49,589 nucleotides of DNA from Flavobacteriales bacterium (GTDB lineage Bacteria; Bacteroidota; Bacteroidia; Flavobacteriales; Weeksellaceae), in contig PDSY01000021.1 of assembly GCA_002747105.1 (NCBI GenBank), positions 1 through 49,589 of the forward strand. Direction: 5' to 3'. This document shows positions 24,868-32,812 of the stretch, one piece after another. Under the pieces are notes generated by a model. It was not told the origin of the DNA. It saw only the letters and a program-made list of their open reading frames with translations, and did not search any database. Both the position numbers and the translations under genes were made by a program. The number at the start of each line of letters is the position of its first letter. Position 1 is the first letter of the stretch.

Positions 24868-25796
24868 TGAAGCATTGGATTCAAGCAGCGAGATTACGAA
24901 CTTTACCGCTTTCTTTGAGTGGGATTATTATGGGTTCTTTTTTGGCAAAATGGCGATTAAATGGAACTGAAAATCAGTGGGATTGGGCAATTTTTGCATT
25001 GGCGATAGTGGTTACTTTGTTGTATCAAATTTTATCCAATTTTGCGAATGATTATGGCGATGCTCAAAAAGGAACAGATGCCCATCGCAACGAAAATGCT
25101 GAGCAAAGAGCCGTTGCTTCTGGAAAAATCAGCCTTGAAAATATGAAAAAAGCAGTGGTCTTTACTGCCATTTTATCGGCATTGGCGACTGTTTTGCTCT
25201 TGTATGTGAGTTTTATCCCTGATTTTATGAACGAATTTTATGTTTTCATCGGTTTGGGAGTGGCTTGTATTTTGGCAGCGATAGGTTATACGGTCGGAAA
25301 AAAGCCTTATGGTTATTTAGGTTTGGGAGATATAATGGTGTTTATCTTTTTTGGATTGGTGAGTGTAGGAGGAAGTTATTTTCTATTTACTAAATCTTTT
25401 TCTTGGGATATTTTGCTACCTGCAAGTGCCATCGGAATGATGAGTATGGCCGTATTGAACCTTAATAATATGCGAGATATTAACACCGATAAATTAACAG
25501 GTAAAAAATCTTTGGCATTGAGAATTGGATATAGAAAAGCGATGCTTTATGAATTATTTTTGCTTAATTTACCTTTGATATTGATTTTGGCATTTTTGGG
25601 ATTGAATGGCTTTTTTGAAACGAAAAATTATTATCCATTTATGGTGATGATCTTATTATTTCCAATGATGGCATTGAGGAGAAGGATTTTACAAGTAAAA
25701 GAACCTGAAAAATTAGATCCATTTTTAAAGCAAGTAGGAATTATTACACTGATGATGAGTATATTATTGGCTTTTGGATTGAATTGGGAAGGATAG
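24867..25796 (+). CDS. menA: 1,4-dihydroxy-2-naphthoate polyprenyltransferase
   Basis: The product (309 aa) is a UbiA-family membrane prenyltransferase with eight or nine helices. The first Asp-rich motif is in NFANDYGDAQKGTDAHR (N-D-x-x-D-x-x-x-D) and the second in LNLNNMRDINTDKLTGKKSL. Both bind the Mg2+-pyrophosphate of the prenyl donor. It attaches the isoprenoid tail to DHNA in menaquinone synthesis. The start overlaps the previous stop (TAATGA). Confidence 0.95.
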   Translation: MKHWIQAARLRTLPLSLSGIIMGSFLAKWRLNGTENQWDWAIFALAIVVTLLYQILSNFANDYGDAQKGTDAHRNENAEQRAVASGKISLENMKKAVVFTAILSALATVLLLYVSFIPDFMNEFYVFIGLGVACILAAIGYTVGKKPYGYLGLGDIMVFIFFGLVSVGGSYFLFTKSFSWDILLPASAIGMMSMAVLNLNNMRDINTDKLTGKKSLALRIGYRKAMLYELFLLNLPLILILAFLGLNGFFETKNYYPFMVMILLFPMMALRRRILQVKEPEKLDPFLKQVGIITLMMSILLAFGLNWEG

Positions 25797-25803
25797 TAGG
25801 TAG

Positions 25804-25831
25804 AACCAAGAATCAAGAGTCAAGAACCAAG
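25804..25831 (+). repeat. Heptad repeat AAnCAAG after menA
   Basis: Four exact-phase 7-bp units: AACCAAG, AATCAAG, AGTCAAG, AACCAAG. They lie 7 bp after the menA stop codon, in the 84-bp spacer before the hydrolase gene. Confidence 0.75.
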
Positions 25832-25880
25832 AGGTGTTTGATATAATGTTCACAAAGAAAAAAATATAAAACAATAAAAA

Positions 25881-26561
25881 ATGACAATACAATTTTTAGG
25901 ACAAAACTGTTTTTTGTTCACTTACAAAGGAAAAACGATATTAACAGATCCTTTCTATAATTTTGGAAAGGAAAAATCGGGGTTTGACATCTCAAAAAAT
26001 AAGATTGATTATATTTTAATCACTCACGCTCACGGCGATCATACTGCTGATGTAAAGGAAGTTTTAACGCACTATCCAGAAGCGATTGTTATTGGTCAGC
26101 CAGAGATTTGCGGATATTTTGGACACGATAAAAATATCGATTTGAACTTCGGAGGAAGTACGATGATAGAAGATTTGAAGGTGAGCATGGTACCTGCATT
26201 ACATACGAGTTCGTTTCCTGATGGCACTTATGGTGGTCAGTCAGCGGGATATATGCTCAACCTAAATGGAAAGAATATTTATTTTGCAGGAGATACGGGA
26301 ATTACGGCAGAAATGGCTCATTTTCAACCGCTCTATGGCGATATAGATTTGGCAGTTTTACCGATTGGTGGGCATTATACAATGGACGCTCAACAGGCAT
26401 CTTGGGTAAGTAAAAACTGGCTGAGAACCAATAAAGTAATGGCTTGTCATTTTGATACTTTTCCACCGATAAGTATTGACCACGATAAAGCAAAAAATGA
26501 ATTTGTCAAAAATAATATTGACTTGATTTTACCCGAAGTAGGAGAGGTATTTGAGTACTAA
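25881..26561 (+). CDS. UPF0173-type metal-dependent hydrolase (metallo-beta-lactamase fold)
   Basis: The product (226 aa) has the MBL-fold metal motif THAHGDHTAD (H-x-H-x-D-H), later metal ligands in ALHTSSFPDGT and AGDTGITAEM, and MACHFDTFPPI near the end. This set and length match the YtkL/UPF0173 family, for which no physiological substrate is established. It follows menA in many Flavobacteriia, so a link to quinone metabolism is conceivable but unproved. Confidence 0.88.
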   Translation: MTIQFLGQNCFLFTYKGKTILTDPFYNFGKEKSGFDISKNKIDYILITHAHGDHTADVKEVLTHYPEAIVIGQPEICGYFGHDKNIDLNFGGSTMIEDLKVSMVPALHTSSFPDGTYGGQSAGYMLNLNGKNIYFAGDTGITAEMAHFQPLYGDIDLAVLPIGGHYTMDAQQASWVSKNWLRTNKVMACHFDTFPPISIDHDKAKNEFVKNNIDLILPEVGEVFEY

Positions 26562-26578
26562 TTTTAAAATTAGACATA

Positions 26579-26679
26579 AAAAAATGGCAAGCTACCTAAA
26601 TCACACCGCTACGACCGCTTACCCTTGCTGCGTTCCCACCCTGGGGGATTCACAGGAGCTGGTTGTTTAGGACTTGCCG
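26579..26679 (-). ncRNA. ffs: Signal recognition particle RNA, small bacterial type
   Basis: On the minus strand the RNA starts near GGCAAGTCC and ends with the complementary GCTTGCC followed by a T run, so the 5' and 3' ends pair and the 3' end is also an intrinsic terminator. Between them is the domain IV hairpin core (AGGGTGGGAACGCAGCAAGG) with the GGAA-type loop and the internal loop that binds Ffh. The length of about 100 nt fits the 4.5S class. A -7 box (TATCTTTG) lies 4-5 bp upstream of the inferred 5' end. Confidence 0.9.
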
Positions 26680-26682
26680 ATG

Positions 26683-26690
26683 CAAAGATA
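26683..26690 (-). promoter_or_regulatory. -7 box of the SRP RNA gene
   Basis: The minus strand reads TATCTTTG, with a TTTTG (-33) ending at 26710 and 19-bp spacing. This -33 region directly abuts the -7 box of the divergent DUF4199 promoter. Confidence 0.7.
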
Positions 26691-26717
26691 AGCTGTTTTT
26701 ATTAAATTACAAAACAT

Positions 26718-26725
26718 TATCTTTG
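26718..26725 (+). promoter_or_regulatory. -7 box of the DUF4199 gene
   Basis: TATCTTTG lies 29 bp before the ATG at 26755, back-to-back with the SRP RNA promoter. Confidence 0.6.
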
Positions 26726-26754
26726 TGAAAATAATAAAATAATCAAAGAAAGAA

Positions 26755-27336
26755 ATGAAAAGAAATGTTTATGCGATTGGTTTTGTGGTTTTTATACTCG
26801 TTATGATTGCTTTTTTTATTACCAATATTTTTTTTAGAAATGTTAATTATTACGAAACAAGTATGGGTTTAAACGCATTTTTGTTGCCATTTTTGTTTGC
26901 TGCAGGTGCGTATTATTCGGTAACGACATTTAGTAGGTGGAAAAAAGTAATTTCCTTTAAGGAAGTCTATGGAAGGGCTTTTATTCCGATGTTTACGGCT
27001 TGTTTTTTATCGTTAAGTTCTATTTTTGTGTACATTACCTATGTGGATACGGATACCAAAGATTTATTAAATCATCAGTTTATAGAGCGATATAAAAATT
27101 CTTTGGAAGAAGAATATACGACAGGAAAAAAAGTAATAAAACCCAACACGCCAGAAATGGAAGAATTGGAAGATAAATATGCCGAAGCAAAAATAAGGTT
27201 ACAACATAAAATTGACAAAAATGAAGATATGTTTTCATTACGTTATTTTGGTTATGTTTTCGCTGTTTATTGTGCGTTTTTCTTGATTTTATCTGTATTT
27301 TTTGGTAGTTTTTTCAGAACGAAAACTGTGGGGTAA
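26755..27336 (+). CDS. DUF4199 family membrane protein
   Basis: The product (193 aa) has four predicted membrane helices (about 5-24, 38-58, 77-99, 160-183) and a charged region (105-150, rich in Glu and Lys) between helices three and four. This layout and the KEVYGRAFIPMFTACFLSL segment match DUF4199, a Bacteroidota family of unknown function. In relatives it usually precedes a glycosyltransferase of the dolichol-phosphate mannose synthase type, as it does here with one gene in between. Confidence 0.8.
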   Translation: MKRNVYAIGFVVFILVMIAFFITNIFFRNVNYYETSMGLNAFLLPFLFAAGAYYSVTTFSRWKKVISFKEVYGRAFIPMFTACFLSLSSIFVYITYVDTDTKDLLNHQFIERYKNSLEEEYTTGKKVIKPNTPEMEELEDKYAEAKIRLQHKIDKNEDMFSLRYFGYVFAVYCAFFLILSVFFGSFFRTKTVG

Positions 27337-27338
27337 CG

Positions 27339-27926
27339 ATGAAAAAAATATTTTTAATTTTATTTTTAGCGATTTTCGGCTTGGGAAAAAGCCAAGTGTC
27401 AGATGATTACAAAAAGACAGTGGTTACATCTTTCATTGATTATAATCGTTTATTGATCAATAAAGATTTTGAAAAGGCACTAGAATATATGCCGTCTCAA
27501 TTTTTTGATATTGTTTCTAAAAAACAGCTCATTTTGTTTATAGAAAAGTTGTATAATAATCCAGAAATGGAATTTAAGTTTAGTGAACCAACGAATATTG
27601 TAGTAGGAGATGTAAAACAAATTGAGGGTAAATATTATGTTCCGATTGATTATCATTCTAATCTAAAAGTTAAATATAACCTTGAAAAAAAAGATGATAA
27701 AGAGGAAAATAAATTGCAAGCAAATTTGATAAAAATGATGTTGGAAGAAAAATTCAATACTGAAGTTCAATATGATGAAAAGACAGGATTCTATGATATT
27801 AATAAGAATAAAAGATGTATTGCAATTTCAAGTAAAGAAATAAAAGATTGGAAATTTATTGTGATAGAAAAAAAGCGAAAATTTTTACTTCAAAAACTTT
27901 TCCCAAAAGAATTAATTGATTTTTAA
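27339..27926 (+). CDS. Secreted protein of unknown function
   Basis: The product (195 aa) has a signal peptide (MKKIFLILFLAIFGLGKSQ) and a mature part starting VSDDYKKTVVTSFIDYNRLL that resembles the small SnoaL/NTF2-like or DUF3828-type folds in its order of helices and strands. I do not recognise it specifically. It is 2 bp after the DUF4199 gene, so both are translated from one message. The stop codon touches an octad repeat. Confidence 0.6.
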   Translation: MKKIFLILFLAIFGLGKSQVSDDYKKTVVTSFIDYNRLLINKDFEKALEYMPSQFFDIVSKKQLILFIEKLYNNPEMEFKFSEPTNIVVGDVKQIEGKYYVPIDYHSNLKVKYNLEKKDDKEENKLQANLIKMMLEEKFNTEVQYDEKTGFYDINKNKRCIAISSKEIKDWKFIVIEKKRKFLLQKLFPKELIDF

Positions 27927-27958
27927 ATCATTTAATCTTTCAATCATTTAATTTTTTA
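27927..27958 (+). repeat. Octad repeat ATCATTTA before the glycosyltransferase
   Basis: Four exact-phase 8-bp units (ATCATTTA, ATCTTTCA, ATCATTTA, ATTTTTTA) fill the spacer from the upstream stop codon to 5 bp before the ATG at 27963. Confidence 0.7.
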
Positions 27959-27962
27959 ATAA

Positions 27963-28928
27963 ATGAACAAAAAAGAACCCTTATTATCCATTGTGATTCC
28001 ACTTCTCAACGAGGAGGAATCTTTGGTGGAATTATACACGAAAATTAATGCTGTTTGTCAGGAGCATCAATATGTGTTTGATGTTTGGTTTGTAGATGAC
28101 GGAAGTACCGATAAATCTTGGCAAATCATTGAAGATTTACAGCAAAAATATGCGAATATTCACGGTATTAAGTTCTCTAAAAATTATGGAAAATCGCAAG
28201 CCTTACACTCGGCTTTTGAAAGGGTAGAAGGCGAAGTGATTATCACCATGGATGCCGATTTACAGGATTTTCCAGAGGAAATTCCTGCCTTATATCAGCA
28301 ACTAAAAATGCAAAATGCCGATATTGTATCAGGTTGGAAACAAAAACGATACGATAATGTGATGACCAAGAATTTGCCGTCAAAATTATTTAATTGGGCA
28401 GCAAGAAAAGTTTCAGGAGTTGATTTACACGATTTTAATTGTGGCTTAAAAGCCTATCGTAAGCAAGTCGTAAAATCCATCGATGTCTATGGCGATATGC
28501 ACCGTTATATTCCTGTATTAGCTGTGAATGCAGGGTTTAAAAAAATTACCGAAAAACCTGTTCAGCATCAAGCAAGACCTTATGGCGAATCAAAATTCGG
28601 AACAGAAAGGTTTGTGAGAGGTTTTTTGGATTTAATAACGCTTTGGTTTGTGAGCCGATTTGGAGGGCGACCAATGCACTTTTTTGGAGCAATAGGAACG
28701 CTGATGTTTATCGTTGGATTTTGTTCGGCATTGGGATTGGGAATTTCAAAACTCATTGATGTGTATAACGAGGTTTATGGAAATTTAATCGCTGATAATC
28801 CTTGGTTTTATATCGCTTTAACAATGATGATTTTAGGAACTTTGTTGTTTATTAGTGGATTTTTGGGCGAACTAATCGTCCGTTCCAATCGAAAAACACC
28901 GAATTATTTTATTGAGAAAACGATTTAG
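27963..28928 (+). CDS. Family 2 glycosyltransferase, DPM1/GtrB-like
   Basis: The product (321 aa) has a GT-A domain with VFDVWFVDDGSTDKSWQII and the metal-binding D-x-D of ITMDADLQDFPEEIP. It has FNCGLKAYR and YIPVLAVNAGFKKI of the DPMS-like branch, and two C-terminal membrane helices (about 240-262 and 280-303). Such enzymes move a sugar from a nucleotide donor to polyprenyl phosphate at the inner membrane for cell-surface glycans. The sugar cannot be predicted. Confidence 0.9.
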   Translation: MNKKEPLLSIVIPLLNEEESLVELYTKINAVCQEHQYVFDVWFVDDGSTDKSWQIIEDLQQKYANIHGIKFSKNYGKSQALHSAFERVEGEVIITMDADLQDFPEEIPALYQQLKMQNADIVSGWKQKRYDNVMTKNLPSKLFNWAARKVSGVDLHDFNCGLKAYRKQVVKSIDVYGDMHRYIPVLAVNAGFKKITEKPVQHQARPYGESKFGTERFVRGFLDLITLWFVSRFGGRPMHFFGAIGTLMFIVGFCSALGLGISKLIDVYNEVYGNLIADNPWFYIALTMMILGTLLFISGFLGELIVRSNRKTPNYFIEKTI

Positions 28929-28940
28929 TGTATAAAATAT

Positions 28941-29004
28941 AACAATGTAACAGTTTACCAATGTAACAATGTAACAATGTAACAATGTAGCAGTGTAGCA
29001 ATGT
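28941..29004 (+). repeat. Octad repeat AACAATGT (eight units)
   Basis: Eight exact-phase 8-bp units occupy 64 bp, mostly AACAATGT with variants such as AACAGTTT, ACCAATGT and AGCAGTGT. Opposite-orientation units occur at 29311-29358. The 441-bp spacer 28929-29369 contains, in order, this array, a sequence with no recognisable gene, a two-hairpin REP-like element, a -7 box and the reverse array. Confidence 0.85.
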
Positions 29005-29178
29005 GAAATTAGGTTAAACACACGAAATATTGAAATACAAAAAATAAGTCATAATATCAAAACGCAAAGGAAAACAAAGAGATAAAACAAGCAACAAGTT
29101 ATTAAGAAAAACAAAGGCATTTCACTCATCAAAGAAAAACGAATCTTTGTATTACGAAAATAAGTGGCTTTGTTGATT

Positions 29179-29210
29179 CCCCTCTAAAAAGAGGGGTGCC
29201 ACGGAGTGGC
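29179..29210 (+). repeat. REP-like double hairpin
   Basis: CCCCTCT/AGAGGGG (7-bp stem, AAAA loop) is followed after 1 bp by GCCAC/GTGGC (5-bp stem, GGA loop) and then GGGGTGTG. It is much more G+C-rich than its surroundings. It resembles repetitive extragenic palindromes mobilised by RAYT transposases; no other copy is in this window. Confidence 0.55.
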
Positions 29211-29263
29211 GGGGTGTGTATCATTCAAAACCTTTGTTAATTTTATATCCAATGAAAATTTCG

Positions 29264-29271
29264 TACGTTTG
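29264..29271 (+). promoter_or_regulatory. -7 box for the adhesin-like lipoprotein gene
   Basis: TACGTTTG matches TAnnTTTG. The ATG at 29370 lies about 98 bp downstream, beyond the reverse octad array, which would therefore be in the leader. Confidence 0.4.
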
Positions 29272-29310
29272 ACTTAATATAAAATAGCAATAGTTAAAAA
29301 TTGCGTTTTA

Positions 29311-29358
29311 ATTGGTACATCGTTAAACTGTTAAACTGGTACAATATTAAATTATTAA
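29311..29358 (-). repeat. Octad repeat in reverse orientation (six units)
   Basis: Six exact-phase units (ATTGGTAC, ATCGTTAA, ACTGTTAA, ACTGGTAC, AATATTAA, ATTATTAA) are the reverse-complement dialect of the 28941-29004 array. It ends 11 bp before ATG 29370. Confidence 0.7.
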
Positions 29359-29369
29359 AAAAAGTAAAA

Positions 29370-30092
29370 ATGAATTTTAAGAAAAGGCTAAAAAAAGCAC
29401 CTTATTTATTGCTATTATTTTTGGTATTCTATTGTTCAAAACCTATTGAGCCAAAAGGAGAGATAACCACACAAAAAATTGATATACAACCTTTCACGCA
29501 TTTAAAACTCAAAGGGAAATTCAGGGCGTTTTACAAGAAAAGTGACAAAAACTTTATTGACATAGAAACTTATCCTAATATTTTTGATAATTTGAGTATT
29601 GAAAATAAAGGCGATTCTTTGATTATTTCCGAGAAAAAACCAATCAAAAAGGTGGATTTTTATAATGTTGATATTTATACCAATGCTGAAATTCATTCTA
29701 TTATAATGTCGGATGCTGTGGAAATGAATACCGATAATGATTTAGTATCTCCAAAAATACATTTAAATTTAAAAGACCATTCGAAATTTATTGGCGGATT
29801 CGATACGCAACAAATTTTCATTAATATGAGTAATCTCAGTTTGATGAATTGCAAGGGAAAGGCAAAAAAGGCGTACATTCGTCTCGTGGATACGGCCAAT
29901 TTTTTATCGCCTTATTTTTTGGTGGATAATATGACCTTGAAATCTAAAAATCAGACTTATACAGAAGTGAATGTGAAAGATACGCTTAGAGTGGATGTTC
30001 AGGATACTTCAAAATTATTGTATTATAATCAGCCTGTAAGGGATTTTAAAGTGGGCGAAAACACAAAAGTTAATCATCAAAAATTGAATTAA
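29370..30092 (+). CDS. DUF2807-like (GIN domain) putative lipoprotein
   Basis: From ATG 29370 the product is 240 aa. The longer frame from 29301 is rejected because its first 23 residues are translated octad repeat. A hydrophobic signal (KKAPYLLLLFLVFYC) precedes a Cys, so it may be a lipoprotein with a non-canonical lipobox. The rest is a run of short beta strands typical of the head-GIN / DUF2807 beta-helix (FTHLKLKGKFRAFYKKSD, LSIENKGDSLIISEKK, VDIYTNAEIHSIIMSDAVEM). Such proteins are exported and surface-linked in Bacteroidota; an adhesin or matrix role is only suggested. Confidence 0.7.
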   Translation: MNFKKRLKKAPYLLLLFLVFYCSKPIEPKGEITTQKIDIQPFTHLKLKGKFRAFYKKSDKNFIDIETYPNIFDNLSIENKGDSLIISEKKPIKKVDFYNVDIYTNAEIHSIIMSDAVEMNTDNDLVSPKIHLNLKDHSKFIGGFDTQQIFINMSNLSLMNCKGKAKKAYIRLVDTANFLSPYFLVDNMTLKSKNQTYTEVNVKDTLRVDVQDTSKLLYYNQPVRDFKVGENTKVNHQKLN

Positions 30093-30097
30093 AATCG

Positions 30098-30105
30098 TAT
30101 ATTTG
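30098..30105 (+). promoter_or_regulatory. -7 box of the ybjQ-like operon
   Basis: TATATTTG lies 29 bp before the ATG at 30135. Confidence 0.6.
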
Positions 30106-30134
30106 ACATTAGCTAATCAAAAATATATTATACA

Positions 30135-30449
30135 ATGAAAATTACAACAACAGAGACTATTCCACAAAGAGAAATTACAGCCATTTTGGGAATAGCAAGA
30201 GGAAGTACCGTAAGAGCAAAAAGCGTGGTAAGTGATTTTGTTGCAGGGTTGAGAAATTTTGTCGGTGGAGAATTAGATGAATATACAAAACTACAAGCTT
30301 CTGCGAGAGAACAGGCGCTTCAAAGAATGATTAATGATGCTGAAAAATTGGGAGCAGACGCCATTGTTAATGTTAGATTAACTACTTCGACAATTACTCA
30401 GGGAGCATCAGAAATTTTGGCGTACGGAACGGCGGTTAAATTAAAATAA
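30135..30449 (+). CDS. YbjQ family (UPF0145) putative heavy-metal-binding protein
   Basis: The product (104 aa) is a complete YbjQ domain: GIARGSTVRAKSVVSDFVAG, then AREQALQRMINDAEKLGADA, IVNVRLTTSTITQGASEILA and a final YGTAVKL. The family forms small oligomers and is labelled heavy-metal-binding, but function is not proven. It starts a run with a 44-aa membrane protein and an ICMT-like protein. Confidence 0.88.
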   Translation: MKITTTETIPQREITAILGIARGSTVRAKSVVSDFVAGLRNFVGGELDEYTKLQASAREQALQRMINDAEKLGADAIVNVRLTTSTITQGASEILAYGTAVKLK

Positions 30450-30450
30450 A

Positions 30451-30585
30451 ATGGAAATATTTCCCATTATGATGTTTTTACTCTATTCGTTGCTATCATT
30501 GGCATCCATTGCCATTATTGTTTATTTGGTAATTAAAAGAATAAAGAATCAAGGTAAGGAAGGATTTGAAGAAAGGGATAATTAA
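30451..30585 (+). CDS. 44-aa single-span membrane protein
   Basis: The frame begins 1 bp after the YbjQ stop codon and reads MEIFPIMMFLLYSLLSLAS, then IAIIVYLVIKRIKNQGKEG and a charged tail ending ERDN. One hydrophobic helix (about residues 5-29) is followed by a positively charged cytoplasmic end. The tight placement between two real genes and the sensible topology argue that it is translated. I do not recognise a family. Confidence 0.65.
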   Translation: MEIFPIMMFLLYSLLSLASIAIIVYLVIKRIKNQGKEGFEERDN

Positions 30586-30590
30586 ATTTT

Positions 30591-31055
30591 ATGAAATTGA
30601 TGAATAAATTAGCCTTGAAAGTTCCTCCGTTAATCGTTGCCATTACGACAGCATTGTTAATGTGGCTAACGGCATTGTGGCTACCACAACAGAATTGGGA
30701 ATTTCGTTGGTGGTTATTTTCCTTATTGATGTTGATGGGTGGAGGTGTTGGGTTATCAGGTGTTCTGCAATTTCGTTCTTCCAAGACAAGCGTTTCGCCT
30801 ACTAACCCCAATAAAGCCGAAACATTAGTAACAAAAGGCATCTATCAATATACGCGCAATCCGATGTATTTGGGAATGGCGATAATGTTGGGAGCTGTAG
30901 CTTGTCTGTTGAGTAATATTGTAACATTGATTTGGATGATATTTTATATGATCTATATTACAGAATTTCAAATTAAGCCAGAGGAAAAGATTTTAATAGA
31001 AAAATTTGGTAATGATTTTAAGTCTTATATGAATAGTGTAAGGCGTTGGATATGA
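30591..31055 (+). CDS. Isoprenylcysteine carboxyl methyltransferase (ICMT/PEMT)-like membrane protein
   Basis: The product (154 aa) has four or five membrane helices and the family core GIYQYTRNPMYLGMAIMLGA. This is followed by EFQIKPEEKILIEKFGNDFK, the E-E-x-x-L-x-x-x-F-G pattern that lines the SAM site. Bacterial members are membrane methyltransferases of mostly unknown substrate. The gene is 5 bp after the small membrane protein gene. Confidence 0.88.
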   Translation: MKLMNKLALKVPPLIVAITTALLMWLTALWLPQQNWEFRWWLFSLLMLMGGGVGLSGVLQFRSSKTSVSPTNPNKAETLVTKGIYQYTRNPMYLGMAIMLGAVACLLSNIVTLIWMIFYMIYITEFQIKPEEKILIEKFGNDFKSYMNSVRRWI

Positions 31056-31083
31056 ATTATTTAATTAAATAAAAAAATAAATT

Positions 31084-32796
31084 ATGAACACGATTGAGAA
31101 GGCAAAACTTTGGTTATCAGAAAGTTTTGATGAAGAAACGAGAGGAAAAGTACAAAAGTTAATCGATGAAAATTCTCCTGAATTGGAAGATGCTTTTTAC
31201 AAAAATTTGGAGTTTGGAACAGGAGGAATGCGTGGCATAATGGGCGTAGGAACCAACCGATTGAACAAATATACGCTTGGTCAGGCAACACAAGGTTTGG
31301 CGAATTATCTCCACCAACAGTTCGAAGGGGAAGATATAAAAGTAGCCATCGCTTTTGATGTGAGACATAATTCTAAGGAGTTTGGAAAATTGTGTGCGGA
31401 TGTTTTGACCGCCAATGGGATTAAAGTGTTGTTATTCCCACATCATCGCCCAACACCAGAATTGTCGTTTACGGTAAGAAATAAAAATTGTAATGCGGGA
31501 ATTGTATTAACAGCATCGCATAATCCACCAGAATATAATGGTTATAAGGTCTATTGGAACGATGGAGCGCAGATTGTACCACCTCACGATAAAGCCATTA
31601 TTGATGAATTTTATGGTGTGAAATACGAGGACATTAAGTTTGAAGGAAATGATAACTTGATAGAATGGCAAACCGATGCCGAAGATGAGGCTTATATTGA
31701 TGCGTGTATTGATAACTCTATTTATCAAAAGGTAGGTTTTGATAACCTGAATATTGTGTTTACTTCTATCCACGGAACTACTTATACCACTGTGCCAAAA
31801 GCATTAGAAAAAGTAGGCTTTACCAAAGTGGATTTAGTGAAGGAACAAATGATTCCAAGTGGTAATTTTCCAACCGTAAAATCGCCTAATCCAGAAGAGC
31901 CAGCAGCTTTGGAAATGGCGACCGATTTAGCCAAAATCACCAATGCGGATATTGTGATTGGAACCGATCCTGATGGAGATAGATTAGGTATTGCAGTGAG
32001 AAATTTGGAGGGAGATATTCAATTACTGAATGGAAACCAATGTAATACGATTCTGACTTATTATATTTTAGACCAATGGAAAAAACAAGGTAAGATTACA
32101 GGCAAAGAGTTTATCGGTTCTACGATTGTAACTTCGGATATTTTCTTTGCTATGGCAGAGAGATTTGGTGTGAAATGTAAGGCGAGTTTGACAGGTTTCA
32201 AATGGATAGGAAAAATGATAAGAGAAGCCGAAGGTCAAGAGAAATTCATCTGTGGAGGTGAGGAAAGTTTTGGCTTTATGACAGGTGATTTCGTTCGAGA
32301 TAAAGACTCTTGTGGAAGTATCTTGTTGGCGTGTGAAGTGGCGGCTTGGTGCAAGGCGAATGGGAAAACAATGTTTGAATACTTGATAGAAATTTACCAA
32401 GATTTAGGACTGTATTACGAAGGGCTTATCAATGTCGTGAAGAAAGGTAAATCTGGAGCGGAGGAAATTCAGCAGATGATGAAAAATTTCAGAGAAAATC
32501 CACCAAAAGAAATGGCAGGAGAGAAAATCAAAGAAATTAGAGATTATCAAGAGCAAACTTGCTTAGATGTATTGAGTGGAGAAAAAGTTGTCATGAACGA
32601 AATCCCAAAATCTAATGTACTGATTTATTACACTGAACAAGGAACGAAAGTTTGCGTTCGTCCGTCGGGAACAGAGCCGAAAATTAAGTTTTATGTTTCT
32701 GTAAAAGAACAAATTAACGATAAAAATGATTTTGTAGAAAAACAAAAAGCATTACAGAATAAAATAGATTTAATTAAGGGAGAACTGAGAAAGTAG
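31084..32796 (+). CDS. Phosphohexomutase (phosphoglucomutase/phosphomannomutase family)
   Basis: The product (570 aa) has the four sites of the alpha-D-phosphohexomutase superfamily. They are the phosphoserine loop TASHNPPEYNG, the Mg2+ loop GTDPDGDRLG, the sugar loop CGGEESFGF, and the phosphate-binding RPSGTEPKIKFY. Length and the extended ends match the bacterial PgcA/PGM2-like branch. It interconverts hexose 1- and 6-phosphates for glycogen and cell-wall sugars. An octad-repeat hairpin with a T run follows and probably ends transcription. Confidence 0.93.
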   Translation: MNTIEKAKLWLSESFDEETRGKVQKLIDENSPELEDAFYKNLEFGTGGMRGIMGVGTNRLNKYTLGQATQGLANYLHQQFEGEDIKVAIAFDVRHNSKEFGKLCADVLTANGIKVLLFPHHRPTPELSFTVRNKNCNAGIVLTASHNPPEYNGYKVYWNDGAQIVPPHDKAIIDEFYGVKYEDIKFEGNDNLIEWQTDAEDEAYIDACIDNSIYQKVGFDNLNIVFTSIHGTTYTTVPKALEKVGFTKVDLVKEQMIPSGNFPTVKSPNPEEPAALEMATDLAKITNADIVIGTDPDGDRLGIAVRNLEGDIQLLNGNQCNTILTYYILDQWKKQGKITGKEFIGSTIVTSDIFFAMAERFGVKCKASLTGFKWIGKMIREAEGQEKFICGGEESFGFMTGDFVRDKDSCGSILLACEVAAWCKANGKTMFEYLIEIYQDLGLYYEGLINVVKKGKSGAEEIQQMMKNFRENPPKEMAGEKIKEIRDYQEQTCLDVLSGEKVVMNEIPKSNVLIYYTEQGTKVCVRPSGTEPKIKFYVSVKEQINDKNDFVEKQKALQNKIDLIKGELRK

Positions 32797-32812
32797 ATTA
32801 AGGCTATTTAAA

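Noticed and set aside
28941..29004. Eight regular repeats that could be taken for a CRISPR array
   Set aside because: Units are 8 bp, contiguous and degenerate, with no unique spacers and no cas genes nearby.
29301..29369. N-terminal 23-residue extension of the DUF2807-like protein
   Set aside because: It is translated octad repeat; starting at 29370 gives a proper signal peptide.
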